Shown piece by piece: positions 57,152 to 64,000 of a stretch of 64,000 nucleotides of DNA. The notes under the pieces are model-generated. The model was not told where the DNA came from and did no database searches. It saw only the letters and a list, made by a program, of their open reading frames with translations. Within the stretch, counting starts at the first letter, position 1, and each line of letters starts with the position of its first letter. Origin of the DNA: Sphingopyxis panaciterrulae (GTDB taxonomy: Bacteria > Pseudomonadota > Alphaproteobacteria > Sphingomonadales > Sphingomonadaceae); NCBI RefSeq assembly GCF_014199295.1, contig NZ_JACIJH010000001.1:682001-746000 (forward strand), written 5' to 3'. Position numbers and translations under genes: made by a program.

Positions 57152-58182
57152 GCGTCGCCGCGATGACCGAAGATCAGTGCTGGGACGCGATGCGCCGCCG
57201 CGACAAGGCCTATGACGGGCGCTTCATCGTCGGGGTGCTGACCACCGGCATCTATTGCCGGCCGAGTTGCGGCGCGCGCCAGCCCTTGCGGGCGAACGTC
57301 CGTTTCTTCGCCGACGGCGCCGCCGCGCGCATGGCGGGGCTGCGCCCGTGCAAGCGCTGCCTGCCCGACGATGTCGGGCGCGACGAGGCGGCGGTGCTGT
57401 CGGCGATCGCCGCGATCAAGGGCAGCGAGGAACCGCTCGCGCTCGCCGATCTCGCGCGGCGCACCGGTTATTCTCCGACGCATTTCCAGCGCGTCTTCAC
57501 CCGCCACACCGGCCTGTCGCCCGCCGCCTATGCCCGCGCGCTGCGCGAGGAGCGGGCGCGCGCGGCGCTGAGCGAGGGAAGCCGGGTGACCGACGCAATC
57601 TATGACGCCGGCTTTTCGGGGCCGTCGCGCTTTTACGATATGATGGAGGGACGCATGGGTATGACGGCTTCGGCCTGGGTGAACGGCGGCAAGGGAGCGA
57701 CGATCCACTGGGCGGTCGTGCCGACGAGCCTTGGCGACATGCTGGTCGCGGCGACCGACAAGGGCGTGTGTCGCCTGTCGTTCGCCGAGGGGCGCGAGGC
57801 GCTCGAAAACCGCTTTCCGGCCGCGACGCTGGTCGAGGGCGGCGGTGCGTTCGAGGCGTTGCTGCAAGAGGTCGTCGACGCGGTCGAGACGCCCGCGCAG
57901 GGCTTCGATCATATCCCGATCGACGTGAAGGGCACCGCCTTTCAGGAAGCGGTGTGGCGCGAATTGCGAAAGATTCCGGCGGGCGAGACGCGCAGCTATA
58001 GCGATATCGCCGCCGCGGTGGGCAGACCGAACGCCGTGCGCGCGGCGGGGAGCGCCAATGGCGCGAACAATGTCGCGGTGCTGATCCCCTGCCACCGCGT
58101 GGTGCGCAGCGACGGGTCGCTCGGCGGCTATGCCTATGGGCTGAAGATCAAGGAAGAGCTTTTGAAAAGGGAAGTGAAATGA
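57148..58182 (+). CDS. ada: Ada: methylated-DNA repair protein and transcriptional activator
   Basis: 344 residues, full Ada layout. N-terminal zinc domain with Cys37, Cys41, Cys68 and Cys71 (GIYCRPSC, RPCKRC); Cys37 is the methyl-phosphotriester acceptor. An AraC-type HTH covers about 85-180, and the C-terminal O6-methylguanine transferase has Cys315 in VLIPCHRVV. It overlaps DUF1203 and the next gene by 4 nt each. Methylated Ada activates its own promoter in E. coli; the same is likely here. Confidence 0.96.
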   Translation: MSVAAMTEDQCWDAMRRRDKAYDGRFIVGVLTTGIYCRPSCGARQPLRANVRFFADGAAARMAGLRPCKRCLPDDVGRDEAAVLSAIAAIKGSEEPLALADLARRTGYSPTHFQRVFTRHTGLSPAAYARALREERARAALSEGSRVTDAIYDAGFSGPSRFYDMMEGRMGMTASAWVNGGKGATIHWAVVPTSLGDMLVAATDKGVCRLSFAEGREALENRFPAATLVEGGGAFEALLQEVVDAVETPAQGFDHIPIDVKGTAFQEAVWRELRKIPAGETRSYSDIAAAVGRPNAVRAAGSANGANNVAVLIPCHRVVRSDGSLGGYAYGLKIKEELLKREVK

Positions 58183-58937
58183 CCGACAAGATTGCCGAAT
58201 TCCGCGCGCTGCACGTCTCCGGCGACCCGCTGATCCTCGTCAACATCTGGGACGCGGGAAGCGCGCGGGCGGTCGCCGCCGCGGGCGCGAAGGCGATCGC
58301 GACCGGCAGCTTCGGCGTCGCGGGCGCGCAGGGCCGCGCCGACGGCGAAGATTTTCCGATCGAGGATGTATTCGAAAATCTCGCGCGCATCCTGTCGGTC
58401 ACCGATCTGCCGGTCACCATCGACATGGAATCGGGCTATGGCGCCGACGCGGCGACGGTCGGCGTTTCGGTCGGCCGGGCGCGTGCGGCGGGCGCGGCCG
58501 GGATCAACATGGAGGACCGGTTGCCGGGCGCGAGCGACCTGCTGCCGGTCGGCGAAGCGGTCGCGCGCTATCGTGCGGCGGCCGATACCGGCCTTTTCGT
58601 CAACGCGCGCTGCGACGCGTTCCGCGGACAGGACGCGGCGAAGGACGGCGAGGCGCTGGTCGCGGCGACGCTCGAACGCGCGCGCGCCTATGCCGATGCC
58701 GGGGCGGGCGGGTTGTTCGTGCCCTTCCTCGCCGACGCGAAATCTATCGGCGCGATCTGCGAGGGCTCGCCGCTGCCGGTGAATATATTGCGCGGCAAGG
58801 GGGCCCCGACCCACAAGGAGCTCGCCAAGCTCGGCGTCGCGCGGATCAGCCACGGACACCAGCCCTGGGCGGCGGCGATGGCGTGGCTGACCGGGCAGGC
58901 GGCGCAGGTGCTGTGGGGCGACGAGCCGGATTATTGA
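58179..58937 (+). CDS. Isocitrate lyase/PEP mutase superfamily protein
   Basis: 252 residues, TIM-barrel. Key parts: LVNIWDAGSARAVAAAG, TIDMESGYG (metal Asp/Glu), GINMEDR and FVNARCDAF. It belongs to the PEP mutase/2-methylisocitrate lyase-like group that breaks or moves C-C or C-P bonds; the exact reaction is unknown. It overlaps ada by 4 nt, closing a three-gene operon. Confidence 0.9.
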   Translation: MTDKIAEFRALHVSGDPLILVNIWDAGSARAVAAAGAKAIATGSFGVAGAQGRADGEDFPIEDVFENLARILSVTDLPVTIDMESGYGADAATVGVSVGRARAAGAAGINMEDRLPGASDLLPVGEAVARYRAAADTGLFVNARCDAFRGQDAAKDGEALVAATLERARAYADAGAGGLFVPFLADAKSIGAICEGSPLPVNILRGKGAPTHKELAKLGVARISHGHQPWAAAMAWLTGQAAQVLWGDEPDY

Positions 58938-58970
58938 GAAGAGGGCAAGCGCCCGATCACTCACGAAATT

Positions 58971-59058
58971 CGTCATTGCGAGCGGAGCGAAGCAATCCAG
59001 AGCGGTTTACGCGGGCTCTGGATTGCTTCCCCCGGCTTTCGCCGGGGTCGCAATGACG
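58971..59058. repeat. Chimeric palindromic repeat
   Basis: Left arm is the ATTGCGAG...GCAAT hairpin with CGTC and CCAGAGC, as at 9897. The right arm starts and ends as its inverse, but the middle (59030-59047) is CCCCGGCTTTCGCCGGGG, the arm of the family seen at 44148. The right arm can still fold as one longer hairpin. Confidence 0.93.
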
Positions 59059-59065
59059 GAGTCGC

Positions 59066-60664
59066 TTACTGTGCTTTCGTCCCCTCCGGCCGCGCCACCG
59101 CATACATTTCCTTTGCGATGGTTTTCATCAGCGCCATCCGGTCCTCGCCCTCGCTATAAAGGTCGAAATGGGTGCGGCCGGGGACGAAGCGGAACGAGGA
59201 TTTGGCGCCGAGCCGGTCGAGCACGGCCTTGAGACGGTGCGCGGGGCCGTCGAGATAGAAAGTGTCGGCATCGCCGACGATCAGGTGGATCTTGCCGTCG
59301 AGGTCGGGCTGAAGCCGCGCCCAGTCGCGCTCGACGATATGCGCGATGTCGTAATGGTCGCGCCAGTAAGCGGCGACGGCGGGGTCGATTTTCCCGGTCG
59401 CGCGGTCGAACAGCGGGCAGGCGCGCCCGTCGGGGCAGCGGGGCGAGAAGACCCAGTCGAAGCTCGCGAACTGGCCGCCATAGGCGCCGAGCGCGGTTTC
59501 GAGCTGCGCGAACTGCTTCAGCGTCGCGATCACCTGGCCCTTGTCGCGGATCAACGGGAAATCCTGACCGTCGGCGCCGGCATAGGCGTTGGCGTTCGCG
59601 GCATAGATGTTGATATTGGTGAAGTCGTGGAAATCGCTGGCGTCGGGTGCGGTCGGCCAGGTGCCGCCGAAAATCTTGGGATAGGCGACCTGCAGCCACA
59701 AGGTCGACCAGCCGCCCGAGCTGTGGCCGTTGAGGAAACGCCCCGAGGGACGCGCGTCCATGCGATATTTCGCCTCGAGCGCCGGGATCGCCTCGGTGGT
59801 CAGCGCGGCGCCCCACGGGCCGTTGTTCGCCGAATCGGCGAATTCATGCGTGCCGGTCGCGATATGATGGTCGAGGATGACCCAGATCATCGGCGGCATC
59901 TCGCCCTTCGCCATCATCACCGCGACGCCCGCGGCGTTCATCTTCGCGCTGTCGAGGGTGCTGCCGAAGCCGCCGTCCGAATAGGCGGTCGGATAGGTGT
60001 CTTTCCCCTCCTTGTAGCCCGGCGGCAATGCGACCCAGCCCTTGATCGAGGTTGCGCGGCCCGAGAAACCCGTCATCAGCTTCGACGGGATGTCGACCGC
60101 CTCGACGTTCTTCAGTCCCGCCTCGACCTCGGCGCGCTTCTCGGGCGGCAGCTTGGCGAGCCGCGCGGCGAAATCGCGCGCCGGAATCTCGGTGGCCAGC
60201 GTCAGCGTCGGGACCGGCCCGGGCAGCGTCGCCTCGACCACCGACGAGACGAGGTCGCCGGGGCCGCGCCCGCCGTAATTATAGTCGTGGTTGCGGTCGA
60301 GCACCGCCTGCAGGCGGTAGGTGCCCGCCGCGAGTTTCGACCAGGCGGTCGGAAAGGCGTCGACCTCGGTGCCGACGAGCGCCGTGGTGCCGGGCGCCAG
60401 ATGCTGGACCTCGAGCGCGGCGATCGCGGTGCCGGTCGGGTCGAAGGGCGAGGTGTCGACCGCCTCCTGCGGCTTGGCGCCGGGCTCGATCCTTTGCGCG
60501 AAGACCAGCAGCCGTCCGCCGGCATCGCCGCCCAGTTCCCCGGCGACGACGACCGGCACTGCGAGCGGCGCCGGATCGGCGCGGACCGCGGCCGGCGCGG
60601 CGAGCGTCAGGGCGATGGCAGGGACGAGGAGCGAAAGCGCGCGGCGCGAAAGAAGACGGGTCAT
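59066..60664 (-). CDS. Exported esterase (enterochelin esterase-like)
   Basis: 532 residues, signal peptide to about residue 29. An N-terminal beta-sandwich (about 30-190) precedes an alpha/beta-hydrolase esterase domain with Ser in GRFLNGHSSGGWST and His in PGRTHFDLY; an Asp in LIVGDADTF completes a probable triad. The layout is that of Esterase_D/Fes-like enzymes, but no siderophore genes are nearby, so the substrate is open. ATG 60664 begins the signal peptide. Confidence 0.85.
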   Translation of the reverse strand: MTRLLSRRALSLLVPAIALTLAAPAAVRADPAPLAVPVVVAGELGGDAGGRLLVFAQRIEPGAKPQEAVDTSPFDPTGTAIAALEVQHLAPGTTALVGTEVDAFPTAWSKLAAGTYRLQAVLDRNHDYNYGGRGPGDLVSSVVEATLPGPVPTLTLATEIPARDFAARLAKLPPEKRAEVEAGLKNVEAVDIPSKLMTGFSGRATSIKGWVALPPGYKEGKDTYPTAYSDGGFGSTLDSAKMNAAGVAVMMAKGEMPPMIWVILDHHIATGTHEFADSANNGPWGAALTTEAIPALEAKYRMDARPSGRFLNGHSSGGWSTLWLQVAYPKIFGGTWPTAPDASDFHDFTNINIYAANANAYAGADGQDFPLIRDKGQVIATLKQFAQLETALGAYGGQFASFDWVFSPRCPDGRACPLFDRATGKIDPAVAAYWRDHYDIAHIVERDWARLQPDLDGKIHLIVGDADTFYLDGPAHRLKAVLDRLGAKSSFRFVPGRTHFDLYSEGEDRMALMKTIAKEMYAVARPEGTKAQ

Positions 60665-60722
60665 GGCGCAAGGTCTATCCGCGCCATGCCCGCTGTAAAG
60701 GCCGTTCGGATCGTGGGAGCCC

Positions 60723-62303
60723 TTACTTCTCGCCCTCTTCCTCCATCTTCTTGAAGATTTCGGCCATCTTGGCGCGCGCCTCGTCGAGCTTTCCGTCGTC
60801 GATCGCCTTGACCACCGCGAGCAGCAGATTCTCTTCCTTGCCCTCATGTCCCTGAAAGGCGATCGGCGCGATCACCGTGCGGGCGAGGTGGCCCTTGCCG
60901 TCGTCGAGCAACTGGCGCGTCATGAGCAGGCGATATTGCGGATCGAAGGAGGCTTCGGGATAGACCTGTTCGAGTGCGGTGACGGCCGCCGCCGGGACCG
61001 CTTCGCCCGCTTCGCGGAAGGAAAGATAATAGCCGATCGCCGGGCGCGGATCGAGTTCGTCGAGGTGGCGCGCCTTGATAAAATAGGGCCGCGCCTTGGC
61101 ATAGGCGCTCTTGTCCGCCTTGCCGCGGCCCATGAACACATTGGCCTTGAGCAGATTGGCGGCGGACGATTCGGGGTTGATCTTCAGCGCCCGGTCGGCG
61201 GCCACCTCGGCGGCGTCCCAGTCGCGCGCGTCGATTTGCGCTTCGCCGACCCAGAGTTGCGCCGGCAGGCTGTCGGAAAAGGCCGCGTCCTTGCCCGCCA
61301 TATCGCTGGCGACGTCGCGCGCCTCCTTGCGGTCGACCCCGCGCTGCGAGCGCATATGGTCGCGGATCAGCGCTTCCTCGGCCGCGGTCAGGCGGCGCAT
61401 CGCGACCTTGGGTTCGACATAATGGCCCGGCTTGACGTCATAGCCGAGGAAGGGGCCGCGCTTGTAGCGGCGCACTTCCCTTTGCAGCGCATCGAGGTCG
61501 CCGAAGACGCGTTTCGCGGCGGTCAGGCTGTCCTCGCCGCTGTTGAGCGCCTTCAGATAGGTGAGAAGCTGCCCCTTCCGCTCGGGCGCGAAGTTCAGAT
61601 AGTGCGAGAGCAGCCAGCCGAAGGTGTAGGACTGATACTGCTGCATGCCGCTCAGCGTCGCCTTGGTGTCGAACAGCCGGGTGAGCGGGATGTCGGGCAG
61701 ATAGTCGAGCGCCGCGCCGCGCGCCTGCGGGACGTCGCCGACGTGGAAGCTGCCGTCGTCCATGAAGCGGATCGTGCTGTAGAGCTCGGCCGAGCCCTCG
61801 GTGTACCATTGCGGATAGGCGGTGCTGAAATTCGACAGCATGAAATGGTGCGTATATTCGTGGAGCAGCACCGTCCTGATGTCGAGGCGCGGGCCGGCCT
61901 GGATGCCCTTGCTCGTCGCGATGCGCTCGCGCGCCGGGACGAAGGCCACCGGATTGCCCGCGCGCGGGATATAGAAGCCCGCGACCCCCGATCCCGACGC
62001 ATGGGCGAAGACCGCGATATTGTCGGTATCGCCGGTGCGATAGACCTGGACGCGGTTCGCCGCGCCGACCTCGGGGCCGGGGACCGGCATGCCCTGAAGC
62101 GTGCGCAGCGCATTGTCGAAGCGTTCGAGCAAGGCCGCGAACTTCTCGGCATCGCCCTTGTCGCTTTCCGAATAGACGACGAAGTGCGAGGTCTGCGCTT
62201 CCCACCATTCGGCCCGCACCGCCGGGCTGGCGAACACCGCCAGCATCGCCGCCACCGCGCCCAGAAGCCGAGCGGCTCCGCGCGTCCATGCCATCCCCGT
62301 CAC
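60723..62303 (-). CDS. Exported HExxH metallopeptidase-like protein with TPRs
   Basis: 526 residues, start GTG 62303 with AAGGGGG about 10 nt upstream; an in-frame ATG at 62294 is the alternative. Signal peptide to about 31. The zinc motif is His148-Glu149-x-x-His152 in LLHEYTHHFM, with Glu169 in WYTEGSAEL as likely third ligand: a gluzincin of the DUF1570 / peptidase MA-like type. The C-terminal half has TPR-like helices (AEVAADRALKINPESSAANLLKA). Substrate unknown. Confidence 0.82.
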   Translation of the reverse strand: MTGMAWTRGAARLLGAVAAMLAVFASPAVRAEWWEAQTSHFVVYSESDKGDAEKFAALLERFDNALRTLQGMPVPGPEVGAANRVQVYRTGDTDNIAVFAHASGSGVAGFYIPRAGNPVAFVPARERIATSKGIQAGPRLDIRTVLLHEYTHHFMLSNFSTAYPQWYTEGSAELYSTIRFMDDGSFHVGDVPQARGAALDYLPDIPLTRLFDTKATLSGMQQYQSYTFGWLLSHYLNFAPERKGQLLTYLKALNSGEDSLTAAKRVFGDLDALQREVRRYKRGPFLGYDVKPGHYVEPKVAMRRLTAAEEALIRDHMRSQRGVDRKEARDVASDMAGKDAAFSDSLPAQLWVGEAQIDARDWDAAEVAADRALKINPESSAANLLKANVFMGRGKADKSAYAKARPYFIKARHLDELDPRPAIGYYLSFREAGEAVPAAAVTALEQVYPEASFDPQYRLLMTRQLLDDGKGHLARTVIAPIAFQGHEGKEENLLLAVVKAIDDGKLDEARAKMAEIFKKMEEEGEK

Positions 62304-62376
62304 CGTCCATATCCCCCTTGGCTGTTCCTCTGCGGCGCAGCATAGCGGGCGCCGTCGCGCCTTCAAGTCTTTGGGT

Positions 62377-64000
62377 TCAAACGAAGCTGTAGGGATCGAC
62401 GTCGATCGCGAGCCGCGCCTTCGCCGGCCAGTCGATGCGCCCCACCCAGTCGCGGATCGCGCCTTGCAGGTCGAAACTGCGCGGGGCGTGGAGGAGCAGC
62501 CGGAAGCGGTGGCGTCCGCGCAGCATCGCGAGCGGGGCGGGGGCGGGGCCATAGATGGCGAGCCCGTCGGCGACCGGCGCCTTCTGCCCCAGCCGCTGCG
62601 CGACCCCGCGCGCGACCTCCACATCTTCCGACGAGATGACGAGCGCGGCGAAACGGCCATAGGGCGGCGCCCCCGCCTGCCGCCGCGCCGCGGCCTCGGC
62701 GGCGTAGAAACCCTCACGGTCGTTGGCGACGAGCGCCGCCATCACCGGCGCGCCCGGCACCCGCGTCTGGATCAGCACCTCGCCGGGCTTGACCCCGCGC
62801 CCGGCGCGCCCCGCGACCTGCGCGATCTGCTGAAAAATACGCTCCGATGCGCGCAGATCGCCGCCGTCGAGGCCGAGATCGGCGTCGACCACGCCGACAA
62901 GGGTGAGGTTGGGGAAATGATAGCCCTTGGTGACGAGCTGGGTGCCGATGATGATGTCGACCAGCCCGCCCTCGACATTGTCGACGAACTCGGCCGCCTT
63001 GGCGGGCGACCACAAGGTATCGGAGGTGACGATGGCCGTTCTGGCTTCGGGGAAACGCAGCGCCACCTCGTCGGCGACGCGCTCGACCCCGGGACCGCAG
63101 GCGACGAGGCTGTCCTCGTCCTCGCATTCGGGGCAGAGCCGTGGCGGCGGCATGACATGGCCGCAATGGTGGCAGGCGAGGCGGTGGACGAGCCGGTGCT
63201 CGACCATCCATGCGGTGCAGTTCGGGCACTGGATGCGGTGGCCGCAGGTGCGGCACAGGGTCAGCGGCGCGAAGCCGCGGCGGTTGAGGAACAGCAGGCT
63301 CTGCTCGCCCTTGCCGAGCCGGTCGGCGAGCGCGTCGACCAGCGGCGGCGCCAGCCAGCGGCCGCGGTCGGGCGGGTCGGTCCGCATGTCGATCGCGGCG
63401 AGATCGGGCAGCGTCGCACCGCCGTAGCGCGCGGGCAGGACGATATGGCGATAGCGCCCCGCCTCGACCTGCGCGAGGCTTTCGAGCGCCGGGGTCGCGC
63501 TCGCCAGGATCACCGGCAGCCCCTCGAAATGCCCGCGCATCACCGCGACGTCGCGCGCGTGATAATGGACGCCGTCCTCCTGCTTGAAGCTCGTCTCGTG
63601 CGCCTCGTCGACGACGATGACGCCCAGCTTCGCATAGGGCAGGAAAAGCGCCGAGCGCGCACCGACGACGATCTTCGCATCCCCGCTGGCGATGGCATGC
63701 CACGCGCGGCGGCGCTCGGTCGAACGGAGGCCACTGTGCCACGCGACGGGCTCGCAGCCGAAGCGCGCCGCAAAGCGGGTGAGCATCGGCTCGGTCAGCG
63801 CGATTTCGGGGAGCAGGACGAGCGCCTGCTGGCCCGCTTCGACCGCGGCGGCGATCGCCTCCATATAGACTTCGGTCTTGCCCGATCCGGTAACGCCGTC
63901 GAGCAGCAAGGTCTCGAACGTCGCGGCGGCCACCGCTTGGCGAAGCTCGTCCGCCGCCGTCGCCTGCTCGTCCGACAACTCGGGCGGCGCGAAGGCGGGG
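62377..64000 (-). CDS. priA: Primosomal helicase PriA (N-terminus outside window)
   Basis: The frame is open to the right edge, so the first part is missing; a TTG at 63978 is only internal. The ~541 visible residues hold Walker A LDGVTGSGKTEVY, DEAH box VIVDEAHETSF, and the two zinc sites CRTCGHRIQCPNC and CHHCGHVM...CPEC, then RecA-like lobe 2 (IIGTQLVTKGYHFPNLTLVG) and the C-terminal domain ending PYSFV. PriA restarts stalled replication forks. Confidence 0.95.
   Translation of the reverse strand, partial: PAFAPPELSDEQATAADELRQAVAAATFETLLLDGVTGSGKTEVYMEAIAAAVEAGQQALVLLPEIALTEPMLTRFAARFGCEPVAWHSGLRSTERRRAWHAIASGDAKIVVGARSALFLPYAKLGVIVVDEAHETSFKQEDGVHYHARDVAVMRGHFEGLPVILASATPALESLAQVEAGRYRHIVLPARYGGATLPDLAAIDMRTDPPDRGRWLAPPLVDALADRLGKGEQSLLFLNRRGFAPLTLCRTCGHRIQCPNCTAWMVEHRLVHRLACHHCGHVMPPPRLCPECEDEDSLVACGPGVERVADEVALRFPEARTAIVTSDTLWSPAKAAEFVDNVEGGLVDIIIGTQLVTKGYHFPNLTLVGVVDADLGLDGGDLRASERIFQQIAQVAGRAGRGVKPGEVLIQTRVPGAPVMAALVANDREGFYAAEAAARRQAGAPPYGRFAALVISSEDVEVARGVAQRLGQKAPVADGLAIYGPAPAPLAMLRGRHRFRLLLHAPRSFDLQGAIRDWVGRIDWPAKARLAIDVDPYSFV

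Noticed and set aside
62377..63978. Complete priA-like gene starting at TTG 63978
   Set aside because: The frame stays open to the window edge, and the N-terminal DNA-binding domain is missing, so it is a partial gene.

Overview
The window is about 64 kb of GC-rich chromosomal DNA, densely packed with genes, from an alphaproteobacterium. The best guess is order Sphingomonadales, Sphingopyxis-like. This rests on gene content: a DivL-type pseudo-kinase, AddAB instead of RecBCD, DUF1013/TrcR, DUF1192, the split ATP synthase operon atpHAGDC with a short epsilon subunit, a TonB receptor next to TPR-sulfotransferases, and the amgK-murU recycling pair. I saw no rRNA, tRNA, CRISPR array, transposase or prophage genes. 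The genus is inferred; no database was searched.

Layout. 1-5.0 kb (minus): a large TonB-dependent receptor with its own terminator, followed by two sulfotransferase genes, the last cut by the window edge. 5.4-16.9 kb (plus): a tightly overlapping operon divL-tsaE-amgK-murU-addB-addA-trxA, covering cell-cycle signalling, t6A tRNA modification, peptidoglycan sugar recycling, double-strand break repair and thioredoxin. 17.0-24.2 kb (minus): argJ, an aldehyde dehydrogenase, a secreted M20 peptidase, and a DUF3857/transglutaminase/TPR protein. 24.6-26.5 kb: glnA and glnB (nitrogen assimilation). 27-32.7 kb (minus): a PQQ/haem c dehydrogenase lipoprotein behind a perfect 18-bp palindrome, map and clpA.

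33-41.6 kb: DUF1192 and a small membrane protein, a quinone oxidoreductase, trcR with a hairpin leader, a metallo-hydrolase, a DUF481 outer-membrane protein with an internal duplication, class I fumarase, and a merC-zur-membrane protein group. 41.7-43.8 kb: a genuine formylglycine-generating enzyme divergent from a LacI-type regulator. 44.4-48.2 kb: a HerA-like ATPase, a lone cpaF and a DUF6265 protein. 48.4-53.5 kb (minus): atpHAGDC. 53.8-64 kb: a dienelactone hydrolase, a RelE/Phd toxin-antitoxin pair, a membrane-anchored trypsin-like protease, a DUF1203-ada-PEP mutase operon, a secreted esterase, an HExxH/TPR protein, and priA cut by the right edge.

The most striking non-gene signal is a dense set of palindromic repeats (about 20 sites). 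Many share one plan: constant ends CGTC and GACG, an inner CC(A)/TGG, and two self-complementary arms whose sequence varies by family. Within single copies the left and right arms show compensatory stem changes, and one copy is a chimera of two families. A different palindromic element lies in frame inside addA and adds about 46 residues.
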